NCBI GenBank assembly: GCA_024742455.1
Contig: JANSYL010000010.1
Location: 31,701 to 95,700 of the forward strand
Reading direction: 5' to 3'
Origin: Paracoccaceae bacterium
GTDB lineage: Bacteria; Pseudomonadota; Alphaproteobacteria; Rhodobacterales; Rhodobacteraceae
DNA: 64,000 bases
A program made the translations under genes and the position numbers. This document shows positions 41,202-53,025 of this stretch, in pieces. The notes beneath the pieces were generated by a model. The model searched no databases, had not been told where the DNA came from, and saw nothing but the letters and a program-made list of their open reading frames with translations. The number at the start of each line of letters is the position of its first letter. The stretch's first letter is position 1.

Positions 41202-42565
41202 GCCTGACCTGTTTCAAGGCCTATGACATCCGGGGGCGTTTGGGTGCCGAACTTGACGAGGGCATCGCCTATCGGATCGGGCGTGGCTTTGCACGGGTCC
41301 TGACTGCGGAGACCGTGGTGCTTGGCCGGGATGTCCGCCCCACATCCGAAGCCCTGGCCGACGCGGTGGCGCAGGCACTGATCGACGAGGGGGTGGAGGT
41401 GCTGGAGCTTGGCCTGTGCGGCACGGAGGAGGTCTATGCCGCCACCGGCGACACCGGGGCCACCGGTGGGATCTGCATCACCGCCTCCCACAACCCGATG
41501 GACTATAACGGGATGAAACTGGTGGGCGCGGGCGCGGCCCCACTTGATCCGCAGGGCGCACTGGCCGAGATCAGGCGGCTGGCCGAGGCCGACGGCTTCG
41601 GCCACGCCAAGCCCGGCGGCGCCCGGCGCGATATCTCGGCGGCGGCACGGGCGGCCTATGTGGATCGGGTCGCGGGGTTTGTGGATGCCGCCACGCTTGG
41701 CCCCCTGAAGATCGTCGTCAATGCAGGCCACGGTGCGGCTGGCCCGACCTTCGATGCCGTGGCCGAAACACTTGCAGCACGCGGTGCGGCGCTGGAGTTC
41801 ATCCGTATCCACCACGCCCCCGACCCCACCTTTCCCGCGGGTATCCCCAACCCCCTGCTGCCCGAAAACCGCCCTGTAACGGCCGGGGCCGTGCGCACGC
41901 ATGGGGCCGATTTCGGCATCGCATGGGATGGCGATTTCGACCGCTGTTTCTTCTTCGATCACGAAGGCCGCTTTGTGGATGGCGAATATGTGGTGGGCCT
42001 GCTGGCCGCCGCCTTCCTGGCGAAATCCCCCGGGGCCACCATCGTGCATGACCCCCGGGTGGTGTGGAACACGCAGGACGTCGTGGCCCGGGCGGGCGGG
42101 CATGCCGTGCAGGCGCGCACCGGGCATGCCTTTCTGAAACGCGCGATGCGCGAAGCGAACGCGATCTACGGCGGCGAAATGTCGGCGCATCACTATTTCC
42201 GCGATTTCTTCTTCTGCGACAGCGGGATGATCCCGTGGCTGCTGATGGCCGACCTCGTCAGTCGCGAGGGTCCGCTGGCAAACCTGGTTGCGGCACGGCA
42301 GGCGGCGTTCCCGTCTTCGGGCGAGATCAATTTCAGGGTCACCGATGTGGCGCAGGCGATCGCCGGGGTTGAGGGTGCGTTCGCTCCCGACGCGCGCGGC
42401 ATCGATCGCACCGATGGCGTCAGCCTCGATATGGGCGAATGGCGTTTCAACCTGCGCGGATCCAACACCGAGCCGCTGTTGCGGCTGAACGTGGAAGCGA
42501 AGGGAGACCGGGGTCTTGTCGATGATGCGGTGGCCCGGATCGGAGCCCTGATCGGGGGCCTCTAG
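41198..42565 (+). CDS. Phosphomannomutase/phosphoglucomutase
   Basis: The 455-residue protein belongs to the alpha-D-phosphohexomutase family. It begins LTCFKAYDIRGRLGAELDEG, with the phosphoserine loop CITASHNPMDYNGMK, the metal loop AWDGDFDRCFFFD, the sugar-binding GGEMSAHHYFRDFFFCDSG and the phosphate-binding RGSNTEPLLRLNVE. This pattern is ManB/AlgC-like and supplies mannose 1-phosphate for the enzyme encoded just upstream. The stop overlaps the 3' end of convergent pcaQ by four bases. Confidence 0.94.
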   Translation: MSLTCFKAYDIRGRLGAELDEGIAYRIGRGFARVLTAETVVLGRDVRPTSEALADAVAQALIDEGVEVLELGLCGTEEVYAATGDTGATGGICITASHNPMDYNGMKLVGAGAAPLDPQGALAEIRRLAEADGFGHAKPGGARRDISAAARAAYVDRVAGFVDAATLGPLKIVVNAGHGAAGPTFDAVAETLAARGAALEFIRIHHAPDPTFPAGIPNPLLPENRPVTAGAVRTHGADFGIAWDGDFDRCFFFDHEGRFVDGEYVVGLLAAAFLAKSPGATIVHDPRVVWNTQDVVARAGGHAVQARTGHAFLKRAMREANAIYGGEMSAHHYFRDFFFCDSGMIPWLLMADLVSREGPLANLVAARQAAFPSSGEINFRVTDVAQAIAGVEGAFAPDARGIDRTDGVSLDMGEWRFNLRGSNTEPLLRLNVEAKGDRGLVDDAVARIGALIGGL

Positions 42566-43470
42566 CCCGTGACCTCAACCAGGGTATCGATGAAAAGCCG
42601 CATCGCGGGTGCATCCGGGTCGCCCGTGCGCGAGGTATAGCCTGCGGCCCCGGTTGCAATATCGGTGTTGATCGGCAGTTTCACCAGCGTCCCGTCCACG
42701 ATATCGCGCGCCGCCACCCCTTCGGAGATGATCCAGACCGCGTCGGTATCGATCGCGTAGGTGCGGCTGAAGGCATGGGCCACGGTTTCGATGGTGGCCA
42801 GCGGCATCGGGATCTGCAGGGCGCGAAACAACTGGTCCACCGGCCGCCGGATGATCGCGCCTTGGTCCGGCATGATCAAAGGATAGGCAAGGATGTCGGC
42901 AGGCGCGAAATCGGCCTTGCCCGCCAGCGGGTGCCCGGCGCGCACAAGAAACACCACCGCCTCGGCATAGAGCACCTGAAAGGACAGCCCGTGCAGCTTG
43001 TCGGGGTCCGCCATGCGCCCGATCACGAGATCGACCGCGCCGCTGCGCAACTGGCCAAGCAGAAAATCAGACGGCCCGGTGGTCACCCGGAATACGCTTT
43101 CGGGATAGCGGTCCTGGAACACGGCCATCGCGCGCGGCAGGATCGTGCCCGCCGCCGTCGGCAAGACGCCCAGGCTCAGCACCATCTGCTGGCTGCGCTG
43201 CATCTGGGCAAGGCTTGTCAGCCCGAACTGAAGCTGCTGGATGGCAGCGGTCGCGGCCGGCAGGAACGTGCGGCCATGACGCGTCAGCCGCGCGCCGCTG
43301 CGGTCGCGGTCGATCAGGCGCAGGCCAAGGATGGTCTCGAACTCCTTCAGCGTCTTCGACACGGCAGGCTGCGTCAGCGACAGCCGCCCGGCGGTGACCG
43401 ACAGGCTGCCGGTCTCAGCGATCGACAGGAACGCCTCGAGGTGCCTCAGCTTGATGCGACGGTCGAGCAT
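42562..43470 (-). CDS. pcaQ: PcaQ, LysR-family regulator of the protocatechuate genes
   Basis: The 302-residue protein has the LysR layout: an N-terminal winged HTH (IKLRHLEAFLSIAETGSLSV, SLTQPAVSKTLKEFETILGL) and a C-terminal effector domain. Length and sequence (HGRTFLPAATAAIQQLQ) match PcaQ, the activator of alphaproteobacterial pca genes that responds to beta-carboxy-muconate/muconolactone. The start at 43470 is taken because the HTH begins just after it; upstream in-frame starts would run through the divergent pcaC gene. It faces pcaC with about 100 bases between starts, containing a GGTTATG/CATAACC pair. Confidence 0.9.
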   Translation of the reverse strand: MLDRRIKLRHLEAFLSIAETGSLSVTAGRLSLTQPAVSKTLKEFETILGLRLIDRDRSGARLTRHGRTFLPAATAAIQQLQFGLTSLAQMQRSQQMVLSLGVLPTAAGTILPRAMAVFQDRYPESVFRVTTGPSDFLLGQLRSGAVDLVIGRMADPDKLHGLSFQVLYAEAVVFLVRAGHPLAGKADFAPADILAYPLIMPDQGAIIRRPVDQLFRALQIPMPLATIETVAHAFSRTYAIDTDAVWIISEGVAARDIVDGTLVKLPINTDIATGAAGYTSRTGDPDAPAMRLFIDTLVEVTG

Positions 43471-43482
43471 GTCATTCTTTTT

Positions 43483-43520
43483 GGTTATGCAAACTGGCCG
43501 GTAAGTCATTTTACATAACC
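43483..43520 (+). promoter_or_regulatory. Inverted GGTTATG/CATAACC pair, probable PcaQ operator region
   Basis: GGTTATG at 43483-43489 is mirrored by CATAACC at 43514-43520, with 24 bases between. The pair lies in the space between pcaQ and pcaC. LysR-type regulators bind near their own divergent promoter, and ATAACC-type half sites are reported for PcaQ. The assignment is by context and half-site similarity. Confidence 0.5.
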
Positions 43521-43569
43521 CATACCGCCATGCAAAGCTGCAGCACTTAGTGAAGGGAAGGACGACGCG

Positions 43570-43962
43570 ATGCCACCGCGCGACCACGATACCGGCACCA
43601 GCACGCGCCGAAAGGTCCTGGGGGATGCCCATGTCGACCGGGCGATGCGTGCCACCACCGCCTTCGACGCCCCTTTCCAGGACCTGATCACCGATGCCGC
43701 ATGGGCGCGCGTCTGGTCGGATGAGACGCTGACCCATCGGGACCGCAGCCTGATCACCATCGCCCTGCTGGCCGCTCTCGGCCATTGGGACGAGGTGGCG
43801 ATGCATGTCCGGGCCACCGCCAATACCGGCGCGACCGAGGCCGAGGTGCAGGCTGCGCTGATGCATGTGGCGATCTATGCGGGCGTACCCGCAGGCAACC
43901 GGGCGTTCCGCGTCGCCAAGGATGCGTATGCCGAGATGGCCGGGGCGGAGGCAGCGGAATGA
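43570..43962 (+). CDS. pcaC: 4-carboxymuconolactone decarboxylase PcaC
   Basis: The 130-residue protein matches the carboxymuconolactone decarboxylase family: the start [20 protein letters not shown], then [40 protein letters not shown] and [17 protein letters not shown]. It decarboxylates 4-carboxymuconolactone to beta-ketoadipate enol-lactone. AAGGGAAGGA lies before the ATG. The stop overlaps the pcaH start by four bases. Confidence 0.95.
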   Translation: MPPRDHDTGTSTRRKVLGDAHVDRAMRATTAFDAPFQDLITDAAWARVWSDETLTHRDRSLITIALLAALGHWDEVAMHVRATANTGATEAEVQAALMHVAIYAGVPAGNRAFRVAKDAYAEMAGAEAAE

Positions 43963-44699
43963 GCACCGACAGCCCGGGATTGGCCGACCTCGCCCCGCGC
44001 GACCTGACCTGGCACCCCCCTGCCCTGACGCCCGATTACAGATCCTCCCGCGCGCGGGCGCCGGGGCACAAGCTCCTGTCGCTGCCGCCCTCGGGGTCCA
44101 CGCTCTGCGGGCCGGTCTTCGGCCATGACCTGCTCGGCCCCCACGACCACGACCTGATCGTGAACTACGCCGCCCCGGGCGAAACAGCCATCGGCCCCCG
44201 CATCCTGGTGCATGGAAGGGTGATCGACGAGGATGCCCGCCCGGTCCCGGGTGCGCTGGTCGAGGTCTGGCAGGCCAATGCCGGCGGGCGCTACCGCCAC
44301 CGCAACGACACCTACCTCGCCCCGATCGACCCCAATTTTGGCGGCTGTGGCCGGGTGATCAGCGACGCCGATGGCCGATACGAATTCCGCACCATCAAAC
44401 CGGCCCCCTATCCCTGGCCCAATGGCGTGAATTTCTGGCGGCCCGCGCATATCCATATCTCGGTCTTCGGACACGCCTTCGCGCAGCGGCTGATCACCCA
44501 GATGTATTTCGAAGGGGATCCGCTGATCCGGCTCTGCCCCATCGTACAGGCGATCCCGGACCCCACCGCCGTCGACACCCTGATCGCGCCCTTGGACATG
44601 GAGGCGACGCTGCCCCATGACATGATGGCCTACCGGTTCGATATCGTCTTGCGCGGGCGCGCCTCGACGATGTTCGAGAACCGGATGGAGGGGAACTGA
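43959..44699 (+). CDS. pcaH: Protocatechuate 3,4-dioxygenase beta subunit
   Basis: The 246-residue protein is an intradiol dioxygenase beta chain. The iron-ligand region reads [11 protein letters not shown], giving the two histidines; the tyrosine ligands lie in [16 protein letters not shown] and [10 protein letters not shown]. Upstream, [20 protein letters not shown] is a family motif. With PcaG it opens the ring of protocatechuate ortho to its hydroxyls. The start at 43959 overlaps the pcaC stop; a longer frame upstream lies within pcaC. Confidence 0.96.
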   Translation: MSTDSPGLADLAPRDLTWHPPALTPDYRSSRARAPGHKLLSLPPSGSTLCGPVFGHDLLGPHDHDLIVNYAAPGETAIGPRILVHGRVIDEDARPVPGALVEVWQANAGGRYRHRNDTYLAPIDPNFGGCGRVISDADGRYEFRTIKPAPYPWPNGVNFWRPAHIHISVFGHAFAQRLITQMYFEGDPLIRLCPIVQAIPDPTAVDTLIAPLDMEATLPHDMMAYRFDIVLRGRASTMFENRMEGN

Positions 44700-44701
44700 G
44701 C

Positions 44702-46513
<1,812 letters not shown>

Positions 46514-46514
<1 letters not shown>

Positions 46515-47350
46515 TGGGGGCGCCCTGCATCATCTGCGTGGCGATCACCGGGTCGCTGCCCCGCAAATCGGACAACCCCGCCGTGCCGATCAGTGTCGCC
46601 GAACAGGTCGAAAGCACGCAGGCCGCATTCGAGGCCGGGGCCAGCATCGTCCACGCGCATGTGCGCAACGACGATGAAACCCCCACATCGGACCCGGACC
46701 GGTTCGCCCGCCTGCTGGAGGGGCTGACGAAACACTGCCCCGGCATGATCATCCAGTTTTCGACCGGGGGGCGGTCGGGGGCGGGCAAGGAACGCGGCGG
46801 GATGCTGCCCTTGAAACCCGACATGGCCTCGCTCAGCGTGGGGTCGAACAATTTCCCGACGCGCGTCTACGAAAACCCGCCCGATCTTGTGGATTGGCTG
46901 GCCGGCGAGATGCGGGAACATGGGGTCAAACCCGAGATCGAGGCCTTCGATCTCAGCCATATCCTGAAGGCGATCGAGATGGATCAGGCGGGCGCGCTGG
47001 GCCCCGGGCCGATGTATGTGCAGTTCGTCATGGGGGTGAAGAACGCGATGCCCGCCGACCGCGCCGTGTTCGATTTCTACGTCCAGACGGTCAGAACCCG
47101 CGCGCCGCACGCCCAATGGTGCGCCGCCGGGATCGGACCCAACCAGATCGTGCTGAACGAATGGGCCATCGCCGCGGGCGGGCATACCCGCACGGGGCTG
47201 GAGGACAATGTGCGCCTTGACCGGACCACGCTGGCCCCGTCGAACGCGGCGCTGGTGGCCCGTGCGGTGGCGCTGTGCGAGAAATACGACCGCCCCGTGG
47301 CCGACTGGCGGACCGCGCGCGCGATCCTGGGGCTGGCGCAGCCGGGTTGA
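46514..47350 (+). CDS. BKACE-family (DUF849) beta-keto acid cleavage enzyme
   Basis: The 278-residue protein matches the BKACE family (3-keto-5-aminohexanoate cleavage-like). Visible features are CVAITGSLPRKSDNPAVPIS at the start, the metal-binding SIVHAHVRN (His at about residues 47 and 49), SLSVGSNNFPTRVYENPP and GGHTRTGLEDNVRL. Family members condense a beta-keto acid with acetyl-CoA and cleave it to acetoacetate and a new acyl-CoA. The start overlaps pobA by a base, so it is probably made with PobA and may act on beta-ketoadipate or another aromatic-derived keto acid. The substrate is not known. Confidence 0.85.
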
Positions 47351-47365
47351 CGCAACGTGCCCCGG

Positions 47366-49093
47366 TCAGGCGCCCCCGCCACTGCCCGCCAGCGCCGCCC
47401 AGGCATCGTGCTGTGACAGGAAGACCCGGCCGTTCAGCTCATCCAGAAAATGCGACCGCTTCAGCCGGTCCATCACCGGGCCCTTCACCTCGGAAAGATG
47501 CAGCCCGACCCCCATGTCCTTGAGCCGGTGATTGACCGCTTCGAGGCTTTCGAGGGCAGAATAATCGACCGCGTTCACCGCCGAGAACATCAGCACCACG
47601 TTGCGGATCGCGCATCCCTCGGTCACGCGTTTCTGGACGAGGTCTTCCAGAAACCGCGCATTGGCGAAATAGAGGCTTTCGTCGATCCTGAGCGTCACGA
47701 GGCCCGGGTCGGTTTCGACATCATGGCGGTGGATGTTGCGGAAATGCTCGGTCCCCGGCACGCGGCCGACCTCGGCCACATGGGGGCGGGAGGTCTTGTA
47801 GAGATGCAGAAGGACCGAGATCAGCACCCCCGAGGCGACGCCGATCTCGACCCCGAGGCCAAGCGTCAGCAGGATCGTCACCGCCACGGCCGCGAAATCG
47901 GCACGCGAATAGGCCCATGTCTTCTGCAGGATCGTGAGGTCCACGAGGCTGAGCACCGCGACGATGATCGTGGCCGCCAGCGTGGCATTGGGCAGGTAGA
48001 AGACCAGCGGCGTCAGCGCAACGGCGGCAACGGCGAGACCGACCGCGGTAAAGGCGCCCGCGGCGGGCGTTTCCGCGCCCGCGTCGAAATTCACCACTGA
48101 CCGCGCAAAACCGCCCGTCACCGGGTACCCCCCGGTGAAGGCCGCGCCAAGATTGGCCGCGCCAAGCCCGATCAGTTCCTGGTCGGGGTCGATCCTCTGG
48201 CGTTTCTTGGCGGCCAGCGTCTGTGCCACCGAAACGGATTCGACGAAACCGATGATCGATATCAGCAGCGCCGGGACGATCAGCGCCGCGATCAGGTCGG
48301 GCGCGAAACTGGGCAGGGTCAGGGGCGGCAGGCTTTGCGGCACCTCGCCCACGATCCGCACACCCGCATCGTCGAGGTTCAGGCCCCAGACCGCCACCGT
48401 CGTGCCCACGACAGCCAGCACCGGCCCCGCCTTGGTCAGGATATCGGCCAGCAGCGGGGGCAGCGCGATGGCCAGCAAGGCGCGCTTCAGATAGCGCCGC
48501 ACGGCGAACAGGAACCCGGTTGCTGCAACCCCGATGACCAGCGTGATCCAGTTCGTCTGATCGAGGTGGGACAGAAGCGACATCACGATCTCGGGCAGGG
48601 TGTGGCCATGCGCCTCCACCCCGAGGATGTGCTTTAGCTGGCTTGCCGCGATCAGGATGCCCGAGGCGGTGATGAAGCCCGCGATCACCGGGTGGCTGAG
48701 GACATTGGCCAGAAAACCGAGCCGCAACAGACCCATCAGCACAAGGATGCCGCCCGAAAGCATGGCCAGCGTCAGCGCCGCCACCGCGTAGCCGGCCGTG
48801 CCCTGTTCGGCCACCTGCCCGATGGCCGAGGCAGTCAGCAGCGACACCACCGCCACGGGCCCCACGGCCAGCGCCCGGCTTGTGCCGAAGACGGCGTAAA
48901 GCAGGATCGGCGCGATCGAGGCATAGATACCCGCCTCGGGCGGCAGGCCCGCCAGCAGCGCATAGGCCAGCGATTGCGGGATCAGCATGATCGTGACGAT
49001 CACCGCCGCGATCAGATCGTTCGATAATGCGTGGCGGTTATATTGCCGCCCCCAGTCGAGCACGGGGAGATAGCGGCGAAGATGGTCGAGCAT
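47366..49093 (-). CDS. SulP family anion permease with STAS domain
   Basis: The 575-residue protein has about ten to twelve hydrophobic helices and the SulP motif LIPQSLAYALLAGLPPEAGIY near the N terminus. A STAS domain forms the C terminus (about residues 440-555; NVVLMFSAVNAVDYSALESL). Family members carry sulfate, bicarbonate or other anions; sulfate is plausible beside sox genes, but the latter lie 42 kb away. The gene is on the minus strand and converges with the BKACE gene, 15 bases apart. Confidence 0.9.
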   Translation of the reverse strand: MLDHLRRYLPVLDWGRQYNRHALSNDLIAAVIVTIMLIPQSLAYALLAGLPPEAGIYASIAPILLYAVFGTSRALAVGPVAVVSLLTASAIGQVAEQGTAGYAVAALTLAMLSGGILVLMGLLRLGFLANVLSHPVIAGFITASGILIAASQLKHILGVEAHGHTLPEIVMSLLSHLDQTNWITLVIGVAATGFLFAVRRYLKRALLAIALPPLLADILTKAGPVLAVVGTTVAVWGLNLDDAGVRIVGEVPQSLPPLTLPSFAPDLIAALIVPALLISIIGFVESVSVAQTLAAKKRQRIDPDQELIGLGAANLGAAFTGGYPVTGGFARSVVNFDAGAETPAAGAFTAVGLAVAAVALTPLVFYLPNATLAATIIVAVLSLVDLTILQKTWAYSRADFAAVAVTILLTLGLGVEIGVASGVLISVLLHLYKTSRPHVAEVGRVPGTEHFRNIHRHDVETDPGLVTLRIDESLYFANARFLEDLVQKRVTEGCAIRNVVLMFSAVNAVDYSALESLEAVNHRLKDMGVGLHLSEVKGPVMDRLKRSHFLDELNGRVFLSQHDAWAALAGSGGGA

Positions 49094-49186
49094 CGGGTGC
49101 TCCGCGCAGACAGGTCATGCGCACGGGATCACCCGCGCCCGGCACTCATGGCGCAATTTGCTTACCGGATGCAACCACCAGCCGGA

Positions 49187-51019
49187 TCAGGCGATATCGG
49201 CCTCGCGCAGGGGGGCGGGATTGGCTGCATCGATGCCGACACGATCCTCGGGGATATCGAAAAGCCCAAGGTCGAGAGACAGGCGGTTTGCGAATGGCAT
49301 CGTCGTCGCCACCGCCAGCGGGATCGCGGCGATCAGCGACACAAGGATCGGTGCCCCGAAGACCAGCGCCCAGGGCGCCATCGCCGCAAGCCATCCGGCC
49401 AGCGCCAGCCCGGCCAGCGTCTGAGGCCAGAACACCGCTGCCGCCTCGCCCCATTCCAGCCTTTCGCGGCTGCGTTGCTGCGCGCTCCAGCCGATGCGCT
49501 TGCCGAAGGCCAGCCCGATCATGAACCGCGTCAGGGCAAAGGCCACAACGGGCGTGACCAGCATGGAAAACAGGATCTCGGCAAAGCCGCCCGCCGCGAC
49601 GCGCCCCCGCCCGCCATAGGTGGCCGCCCGGTGCGGATCGGCCAGGATCTGCGCCAGCCCCATAAGTTTGGGAAACAGGTTCAGCGTCATCAACAAAGCA
49701 AAAAGGCCAAGCCCGGCCCAGAGCGGCACACCGGCCACCTGGTCGCTTTGCGTGGCCAGCCACGCGCCCCCGAAGATGAAGACCATCCAGGCCGGCGCCG
49801 CCAGGTACATCTGGATTGCAAGGTAAAGCTGCAGGCGGCTGACCGGTGCGAGCCCGCCGATGCGCAACAGCTTCCAGTACTGCATGTTGCCGTAGCACCA
49901 GCGCAGATCACGGCGAATGAAATCGGCAAGACTGGGCGGATTGGCCTCCTGACTTTCGGTTTCCTCGGCCAGCACCCGCACCTCGTAGCCCGCGCTGCGC
50001 ATCAGCGCGGCCTCCAGCTGGTCGTGGCTGAGGATATAACCCGACAGGGGCCCGGTGCCGTCCAGCACCGGCAGCATGCAATGGGCGCGGAAGGGCGCGG
50101 TCCGGATCAGGCAGTTATGCCCCCAGTTCGGCCCGCAATCGGCCTGCCACCAGGCCGAGCCCAGGGTATAGGCCCGCATCCCGTGGCGCATCCCGAACTG
50201 GAAGGCGCGGGTGAAGAAGGTTTTGGACGGCAGGCCGGTGACGAGGCTTTGAAGAATGCCCAGCTCCGGGGCCGCCTGCATGATACGCACCATGCGCAAC
50301 ACCGTTTCCGCCCCCATCACGCTGTCGGCGTCGAGCGGGAGGAAGAAATCGTAATCGTCCCCGCAGCGATGAACGAACTCGGCGATATTGCCGGCCTTGT
50401 AGCCTGCATTGTCGGTACGGCGCCGGTAAAAGACCTGCGCGTGATGCTGCCAGCGCGCGATGCCTGCCTCTTCCTGCAGCGCGATCGCGGAATCGTCGGT
50501 ATCGCTGAGCACGTGGAAATCGAAAAACCGCCCATAGGGTCTCCGCGACAGCTCGGCCTGCAGCGTGCGCAGGCTGGCAAGGCTGCCGGTCGGGTCCTCG
50601 TTTCTCAGCGGCATGACGATGGCGACACGAGTCGTGATCGGTTCCACCCCGGTGGGCCGCCCGATGACCGGGGCGACATGTTTCGCGGCCCGTGCCCCAT
50701 ATTTCCGATCCAGCCAGAAGCCGATGACGGAGTTCCACAAACCGATGGACAGCCATGGCAACGTGACGGTGTAGGCGGCCAGCATCACCCATTCCGCGCC
50801 AAGGATACCGCCATAGGACAGCACACCCACCATCGCCGCGACCAGCGCCAGCACCGTGACGATGTTCAGCGCCAGCACCAGCTGACGGCGACGGCGGACA
50901 TTGCCGCGCTGCGCCGCGTCATGGCGCAAGCGCGTGCGCGACGCGCCCGGCAGCGCGATGGGAACGGCCACGCGTTTCGTATCGCCGAGCCGCGCGTCGA
51001 ACGGGTTTGGGTGGGTCAC
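49187..51019 (-). CDS. opgH: Glucans biosynthesis glucosyltransferase OpgH/MdoH
   Basis: The product is a large inner-membrane GT2 glucosyltransferase of the OpgH type. MPLRNEDPTGSLASLRTLQA and FFLPLDADSVMGAETVLRMV carry the donor-binding acidic residues. QADCGPNWGHNCLIRTAPF and RRDLRWCYGNMQYWKL complete the active site, and several helices follow. It polymerises osmoregulated periplasmic glucans. I set the start at the GTG at 51019 (610 residues) because a CGGAG ribosome site lies at the right distance; an in-frame ATG at 51109 would add 30 residues but has no ribosome site. opgG is not adjacent. Confidence 0.85.
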   Translation of the reverse strand: MTHPNPFDARLGDTKRVAVPIALPGASRTRLRHDAAQRGNVRRRRQLVLALNIVTVLALVAAMVGVLSYGGILGAEWVMLAAYTVTLPWLSIGLWNSVIGFWLDRKYGARAAKHVAPVIGRPTGVEPITTRVAIVMPLRNEDPTGSLASLRTLQAELSRRPYGRFFDFHVLSDTDDSAIALQEEAGIARWQHHAQVFYRRRTDNAGYKAGNIAEFVHRCGDDYDFFLPLDADSVMGAETVLRMVRIMQAAPELGILQSLVTGLPSKTFFTRAFQFGMRHGMRAYTLGSAWWQADCGPNWGHNCLIRTAPFRAHCMLPVLDGTGPLSGYILSHDQLEAALMRSAGYEVRVLAEETESQEANPPSLADFIRRDLRWCYGNMQYWKLLRIGGLAPVSRLQLYLAIQMYLAAPAWMVFIFGGAWLATQSDQVAGVPLWAGLGLFALLMTLNLFPKLMGLAQILADPHRAATYGGRGRVAAGGFAEILFSMLVTPVVAFALTRFMIGLAFGKRIGWSAQQRSRERLEWGEAAAVFWPQTLAGLALAGWLAAMAPWALVFGAPILVSLIAAIPLAVATTMPFANRLSLDLGLFDIPEDRVGIDAANPAPLREADIA

Positions 51020-51247
51020 GAGGTTCTCCGTCAGTGCACCTGCAGCAAATTGCGCGTTTCCGATCACGCGTCCAGTAACGCTTTGGTAATCCGGCGTGAT
51101 CTCGCGCATAGGTGGGATGCATTCCGGGAATGCCGGATTATCGGGCGCTTCGCAGCCGGTTGCGCCGGTCAAGTCGGCAGCCGATGCACCACGCCCGTCC
51201 TGGCGATTTCGCTGGTGCGCCCCGCCCGGCCCGGGCAAAAGCGGGTC

Positions 51248-51988
51248 ATGTCACGCCTTGCCGTTCTTGCCGGTCTGGTCCGGTCGCTTGCCATCTATCT
51301 CGGACGTCCCGACCGGACGCGGGCGCAGGCGCGGTTCTACGCGACGCTGCTGCGCCCGGGGGATCTGGCCTTCGATATCGGGGCCCATATGGGCAACCGT
51401 TCCCGGGCGCTTGTCCAAGCCGGGGCGCGGGTCGTGGCGCTGGAGCCGCAGACCATCTGCCTGCGGGTGTTGCGCCTGACCCTGCCCCGCGCGGTCGTGC
51501 TGGTGCCCAGGGCCGTGGGGGCAACACCCGGCACCGCCCGATTGCAGGTCGCCCCGCGCCATCCCACGGTCACCACCCTGTCGACCGGGTTCCGGCAAGA
51601 GGCCGCCGCCCTGCCCGGCTTTGGCCATGTCGACTGGAGCGCGACGCAGGAGGTGGAGGTGACGACCCTCGACGCGCTGATCGCCGCGCATGGGGTGCCC
51701 GCCTACATCAAGATCGACGTCGAGGGGCACGAGGCCGAGGTTCTGGCCGGGCTCTCGCAGCCCGTTGCGCTGGTCTCGCTCGAGGTGATCCCGGGCTTGG
51801 TGCCCCGCTTCGAGGCTGCGGTGGACAGGCTGCAGGTCCTCGGACCCTACCGGTTCAACGTCGCCCGCGGCGAGGAGGCAGCGTTCCTTTTCGACGACTG
51901 GCTGGGCCGGTCAGCGTTGGTCGACTGGTTGACCGGGCTGCCCCCGGGATCGAAACCCTGCGATGTCTATGCGCGGCTGACCGCCTGA
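51248..51988 (+). CDS. FkbM family methyltransferase (second copy in window)
   Basis: The 246-residue product has motif I at LAFDIGAHMGNRSRALVQAG, followed by VVALEPQ, and the FkbM signature YIKIDVEGHEAEVLAGLSQ. It is only loosely like the FkbM protein at 6.8 kb (different start and C terminus). The start at 51248 follows GCGGGT and gives MSRLAVLAGLVRS; longer upstream frames cross the opgH gene on the other strand. Its last 22 bases overlap the 3' end of the convergent glycosyltransferase gene. Substrate unknown; a glycan is likely, given the neighbours. Confidence 0.82.
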   Translation: MSRLAVLAGLVRSLAIYLGRPDRTRAQARFYATLLRPGDLAFDIGAHMGNRSRALVQAGARVVALEPQTICLRVLRLTLPRAVVLVPRAVGATPGTARLQVAPRHPTVTTLSTGFRQEAAALPGFGHVDWSATQEVEVTTLDALIAAHGVPAYIKIDVEGHEAEVLAGLSQPVALVSLEVIPGLVPRFEAAVDRLQVLGPYRFNVARGEEAAFLFDDWLGRSALVDWLTGLPPGSKPCDVYARLTA

Positions 51989-53025
51989 CCGGCGACCCGG
52001 TCCAGCACCTGCCCTGCCACCCGTGCCGTGTCGGTCCAGCCGGGCAGCGCCGCACCATGTCTCGCGGCCGCCGCCGCCATCCGGTCGCGCAGGCCCGGCT
52101 CGGCCAGCAGCCGCCGCAGCGCCGTTGCCAAGGCCCCGGAATCGCCCACCGGCACCAGCAGCCCGGCATCCTCGGGCACCGTGTCGGGGATCGCGCCCGC
52201 GCGGCAGGACACGATGGGCAGGCCGCGCACCAGCGCCTCGGCGAACACCATGCCATAGCCTTCGTATTCGCTGGCCAGCGCAAAGATCGACGCCTGCGCG
52301 TAAAGCGCATCGCGCCGCTCTTCCGCCAGCTCTCCGTCGACCGTCACGCGGTCCGTCAGGCCCAATTCCACATTCAAAGACCGGTTCATCTCGAACGAGG
52401 CCGCATCATGCACGCGACCAAGGATATGCGCGCGCCAGTCCAGGTCGGTCAGCAGCGCCAGCGCGCGCAGAAGCACGTCATGGCCCTTGCGCGGATGGTG
52501 CAGGCCGACCGACAGGATCAGCGGCGGGACAACGGGCGCGCCCGGCTGCGTCGGCCGGTCGGTGCCGGGCAAGGCTATGGAAATCCGCTCTGCCGCGACA
52601 CCATACCGGGCTTGCAAGGTCTCTGCCGTGTGCGGGCTCGGCACCAGGACATGCGCGGCATGGTCGAGGTTGGCGCGCTCGGTGTCATACAGGTATTTGC
52701 GGCGCGCTTCAGGCAGACCGGATTCCAGCGCCAGAGGATGGTGGACCATTGCCACGATCGGCGCGCGGATCGCCGCCATGCCCGCCGGGTCCAGCGCCCC
52801 CACGAGAAACCCGTCGAGGATCAGGGGCACATCGGCAGGCACAGCGGTCAGGGCCGCAACGCTTTCGGCCATCTCCGCCGCGCTTGGGTCGGGGAAGCTG
52901 CCCGGCAATTCGATATGCGCCACGTCGCGCCCCGCCGCGCGCAGCTCCTCCAGCAAGCGTTTTTCGTAGCGATAGCCGCCGGTCAGCGTGTCGATATCGC
53001 CGGGAATGGCAAAGGCGGCCTTCAT
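51967..53025 (-). CDS. GT4-family glycosyltransferase
   Basis: The 352-residue protein has the GT-B fold pattern. The nucleotide-sugar motif is ILSVGLHHPRKGHDVLLRAL and the glutamate motif reads ALASEYEGYGMVFAEALVRG. The start gives MKAAFAIPGDIDTLTGGYRY, with the glycine-rich acceptor loop. It transfers a sugar from a nucleotide donor to a glycan or lipid. The ATG overlaps the ABC permease stop by four bases, so it is translated with an ABC importer operon, an unusual association. The acceptor is unknown. Confidence 0.85.
   Translation of the reverse strand: MKAAFAIPGDIDTLTGGYRYEKRLLEELRAAGRDVAHIELPGSFPDPSAAEMAESVAALTAVPADVPLILDGFLVGALDPAGMAAIRAPIVAMVHHPLALESGLPEARRKYLYDTERANLDHAAHVLVPSPHTAETLQARYGVAAERISIALPGTDRPTQPGAPVVPPLILSVGLHHPRKGHDVLLRALALLTDLDWRAHILGRVHDAASFEMNRSLNVELGLTDRVTVDGELAEERRDALYAQASIFALASEYEGYGMVFAEALVRGLPIVSCRAGAIPDTVPEDAGLLVPVGDSGALATALRRLLAEPGLRDRMAAAAARHGAALPGWTDTARVAGQVLDRVAGQAVSRA

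Noticed and set aside
49031..51247. Plus-strand coding upstream of the second FkbM gene
   Set aside because: The frame is open through the opgH region, but similarity to FkbM begins only at the ATG at 51248; the rest is antisense to opgH.
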